DNA from: Bacillota bacterium
GTDB taxonomy: Bacteria; Bacillota; Sulfobacillia; JAJZYS01; JAJYTV01
Assembly: GCA_021793315.1 (NCBI GenBank)
Contig: JAJYSZ010000016.1
Location: 1-47,193, forward strand
Reading direction: 5' to 3'
Length of the DNA stretch: 47,193 nt
This document shows, one piece after another, positions 45,286 through 47,193 of the stretch. Position numbers and translations under genes: made by a program. Under the pieces are notes generated by a model. The model had not been told where the DNA came from and did not search any database. It was given only the letters and a program-made list of their open reading frames with translations. The number at the start of each line of letters is the position of its first letter. The stretch's first letter is position 1.

Positions 45286-45480
45286 ATGGCCCTAGAGACC
45301 CAACCGACGTCGGGACGACGGCGCGGGCGTGGCCGCCGGCTTGAACTTAAGGTCGTCGTGGTCCAAGATCCCGATGTCGCAAAGTTTGACGAGTTCCTTC
45401 ACCTACTGCACGGCCTGATCCAGACCTCCATCGCTGAGGCAGGTGTCAACCCCTTCAGCCGCGAAGGACCGGAGCCGTGA
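45286..45480 (+). CDS. small basic protein before the integrase (possible directionality factor)
   Basis: A 64-residue protein from ATG 45286 with GGAGGGG upstream. The N-terminus is very basic (RRRGRGRRLELKVVVVQD), followed by a beta strand and a helix (EFLHLLHGLIQTSIAEAG). It ends 15 nt before the integrase start and is surely co-transcribed. Small basic proteins in this place are often recombination directionality factors. Nothing in the sequence proves it. Confidence 0.5.
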   Translation: MALETQPTSGRRRGRGRRLELKVVVVQDPDVAKFDEFLHLLHGLIQTSIAEAGVNPFSREGPEP

Positions 45481-45495
45481 GAGGGGGGGACTGCG

Positions 45496-47133
45496 TTGAC
45501 GCAGCGAGCTGCGCTGTACAAGCGCGTCTCAAGCTACGCGCAGGTCAAGGAAGGCTACTCCCTCCAATTCCAAGCGGAGATCATGCGCGACTTCTGCCAG
45601 AGGCAGGGGCTCGAGGTTGCAGCCGTATACGAAGACAGCGGGCGCACCGGTTCAAACACGGAGCGCGAAGGGCTACAGCAGCTCGTCAAAGACGCGAAGA
45701 CGAGAAGCTTCGAAGTCGTGCTGATCTTCCGCGTCGATCGCTTCAGCCGCGACCCCCTGGACCTCCTCTACCTCGTTCAGGAGCTCAACAAGCGGGAGAT
45801 CAAACTGAGATCCGTAACCGAGGCCGTGGATGCGAGTGACCCAGCCGGAGAGCTGATGCTCACAATCCTCGGAGCCATCGGAAAGTTTGTCCGTGCCAAC
45901 ATCATGCAGAACGCCGCGCTGGGCAAAACCAAGCGTGCAGAGTACGGACGGTACAACGGCGGCCGGGTGCCTTTTGGGTACATCGTGGGCGATGACGGCC
46001 ATTTCGCCCCCGACTCGGCTGACTGGTGGAACGGAATGACCGTCTCGAGCGTTGTCGGGTTTGTCTTCGACGCCTTCCTCCGCATCTCCGCGACGCAGGG
46101 TGGCGGCATTCGGGGCGTTGCCCGCTGGTTGGACAGCCAGGGGGTGCCAACGCCAACCCGCAGTGCTGCGGGCTGGGGTCCAGGGGTAGTGCGCCAGCTG
46201 CTGCGCAATCCCGTCTACACAGGCGACTACGCCTACGCCAAGACGAAGCAGGCGATGCACGGAACCGCGCAGCCTCGTCCGAGCGGCGAATGGGTAGTCT
46301 CGCAAGACGCCCACGAACCCTTGGTTACGCGTGACACTTGGAAGCGCGTCCAGGCCCTCCTCGACAACAACCGCTCGATCACTGCTTCCCGGTCGACCCA
46401 TCCCGGCGCAACCGAACTACTCACCGGGTTTCTGCGCTGTTCCCTGTGCGGATCGGCTCTGGTGGCCAGGTACCCGTCCAAGAAGACACGCTACCTCTAC
46501 TACACCTGCGGCAGCCGTTACAACGCCTCGCGTCGCAAACAGAACTCGCCTTGCGCTTTCCCCTTCATCCGGAGCGGCGATCTGGAGCGCGCGGTCTGGG
46601 ATCTCGTGACCACTACCGCCTCTGACGCGGAGGCCGTAAGACGCCTCCTGGAGGTCGAGACACAAGACAACGGGCGCCTGGCACTGATCGAGCACCGCCT
46701 TGAACAGGCACGCAAGGCGATTGCCAAGGCGGAACACGACGAGGAGCGTCTCATGGACTCGGCGCTGCAGGGCGTCTTTCGTCCGGAACTCATCGCACAG
46801 CGCGCTGCCGACGTGCGACAGCGCCGCGACGCGGCGCAAGGCAAGATCGCTCTCGCCGAGAGGGAACTCCGTGACGCCTTGAGGGCCCAGCCATATGAGA
46901 TGGCCGACGCAGCCAAGTTGCGGGCCTACATCGCTCCCCTGCTCGCAGGCAAAGCGCTGACGCTGCAGACGAAACGCGACATCCTCTCCCTCCTGGTTGG
47001 CCCTCGCGGCATCGCCGTCGCACCGGACGGGGTGATCGAGATGAGGCTGCGCGTGCCCTCAGACATACTCAAGAGCACGGTACTAAACATCGTCAGAAAG
47101 GAGCCTGCGTCAAGACACAGCTCACTACCATGA
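45496..47133 (+). CDS. int: large serine integrase of the ICE
   Basis: A 545-residue protein in the integrated state, with TTG start at 45496 behind GAGGGGGG. The resolvase domain starts with ALYKRVSSYAQVKEGYSLQF (catalytic Ser12), and VVLIFRVDRFSRDPLDLLYL follows. The recombinase domain contains GVARWLDSQGVPTPTRSAAG. A zinc ribbon at about 315-352 (CSLCGSALV, YYTCGSRYN, a final Cys) is followed by a coiled coil (IEHRLEQARKAIAKAEHDEE) and a last domain. The last codons cross the attR core, and the stop (TGA 47131-47133) lies in host DNA, overlapping an ATG of the split transporter gene. In the circle the frame would continue for 33 codons instead of three. Confidence 0.93.
   Translation: MTQRAALYKRVSSYAQVKEGYSLQFQAEIMRDFCQRQGLEVAAVYEDSGRTGSNTEREGLQQLVKDAKTRSFEVVLIFRVDRFSRDPLDLLYLVQELNKREIKLRSVTEAVDASDPAGELMLTILGAIGKFVRANIMQNAALGKTKRAEYGRYNGGRVPFGYIVGDDGHFAPDSADWWNGMTVSSVVGFVFDAFLRISATQGGGIRGVARWLDSQGVPTPTRSAAGWGPGVVRQLLRNPVYTGDYAYAKTKQAMHGTAQPRPSGEWVVSQDAHEPLVTRDTWKRVQALLDNNRSITASRSTHPGATELLTGFLRCSLCGSALVARYPSKKTRYLYYTCGSRYNASRRKQNSPCAFPFIRSGDLERAVWDLVTTTASDAEAVRRLLEVETQDNGRLALIEHRLEQARKAIAKAEHDEERLMDSALQGVFRPELIAQRAADVRQRRDAAQGKIALAERELRDALRAQPYEMADAAKLRAYIAPLLAGKALTLQTKRDILSLLVGPRGIAVAPDGVIEMRLRVPSDILKSTVLNIVRKEPASRHSSLP
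47112..47121. other. attR core, right ICE-chromosome junction
   Basis: Second copy of AAGACACAGC. To its right the GDT1-type frame resumes (KTQLTTMML). To its left is element DNA within the integrase gene. The deduced attB is the joined chromosomal sequence, and the deduced attP lies inside the integrase 3' end joined to the left-end leader. Confidence 0.88.
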
Positions 47134-47193
47134 TGCTGGCCGCACGCACGCGCTCACCGCTGCTGATCTTCGCAGCGGCAGGTCTTGCCCTCG
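47112..47193 (+). pseudogene. 3' part of the TMEM165/GDT1 family transporter gene
   Basis: Reads KTQLTTMMLAARTRSPLLIF and on to the window edge, the natural continuation of ELGDKTQ in this family. ATG 47130 overlaps the integrase stop as ATGA, so a protein lacking the first 26 residues, including the first ExGDKT motif, could be made by coupled translation. The gene continues beyond the window. Confidence 0.83.

Noticed and set aside
1-47193. tRNA or tmRNA attachment site
   Set aside because: ICEs often use tRNA genes, but no tRNA-like sequence was seen at either end. The junctions lie in a protein gene.

Overview
The window holds one complete integrative and conjugative element (ICE) of about 47.0 kb, with a few dozen bases of host chromosome on each side. 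The two ends are the two halves of one chromosomal gene of the TMEM165/GDT1 (UPF0016) cation-transporter family. The first 23 codons lie at 48-116 and the continuation lies at 47112-47193. Both junctions carry the 10-bp sequence AAGACACAGC (108-117 and 47112-47121). A large serine integrase (45496-47133) lies directly against the right junction and reads through it. The high-GC DNA, strong AGGAGG-type ribosome sites, many TTG/GTG starts, a SpoVG gene, a Gram-positive-type T4SS (PrgI, VirB4, VirB6, VirB1-like hydrolase) and no outer-membrane secretin all suggest a high-GC, probably spore-forming member of the Bacillota. The species cannot be named from this sequence.

Layout from left to right. 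(1) 0.3-5.6 kb is a leading region: a SANT/Myb-like HTH protein, an ArdC-type antirestriction protein, small zinc-finger and winged-helix proteins, a ParB-like protein with duplicated Cys motifs, a DUF5348-like protein and a membrane-anchored Cas4-like nuclease split into two genes. (2) 5.6-9.6 kb is DNA processing and segregation: two ribbon-helix-helix proteins, a MobL/MobP-type relaxase, a ParM-like actin, and three repeat-rich intergenic regions that are candidates for oriT, origin or centromere. (3) 9.6-17.6 kb is the conjugative T4SS: VirD4 coupling protein, VirB2-like small protein, VirB6, PrgI/VirB3, a two-piece VirB4 and a VirB1-like lytic transglycosylase. (4) 17.6-36.4 kb is a Tad/Flp (type IVc) pilus locus: two CpaE/TadZ-like proteins, CpaF ATPase, TadB, TadC, a very small pilin-like protein, a 1,363-residue pseudopilin-like protein with many Ig-like domains, a CpaB/SAF protein, a GT-C glycosyltransferase-like membrane protein, an M50 protease on the minus strand, two large secreted surface proteins and a second TadE-like pseudopilin. 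(5) 36.7-41.2 kb is replication and regulation: an HTH replication initiator with intrinsic terminators inside its own 5' coding region, an HD-GYP c-di-GMP phosphodiesterase, SpoVG, a RepB-type primase and a resolvase. (6) 41.4-47.1 kb is control and integration: a truncated ParB-domain gene, divergent XRE regulators with a visible promoter/operator, HicBA toxin-antitoxin, small hypothetical genes and the integrase.

How the parts may work together (inference): the integrase excises the circle and restores the transporter gene. Excision also joins the integrase gene to the left-end genes and replaces its C-terminal tail. The relaxase, RHH proteins and coupling protein feed the T4SS. The Tad pilus and its adhesin could hold mating partners or promote biofilm, with the HD-GYP enzyme tuning c-di-GMP. 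Rep, primase, resolvase, ParM and ParB suggest that the circular form can replicate and be partitioned like a plasmid.

The feature most worth following up is a full Tad pilus assembly line with a giant pseudopilin-adhesin carried inside a conjugative element. Next are attP lying inside the integrase reading frame, the repeated palindrome TTTTCGYRCGAAAA, and the terminators inside the rep gene.
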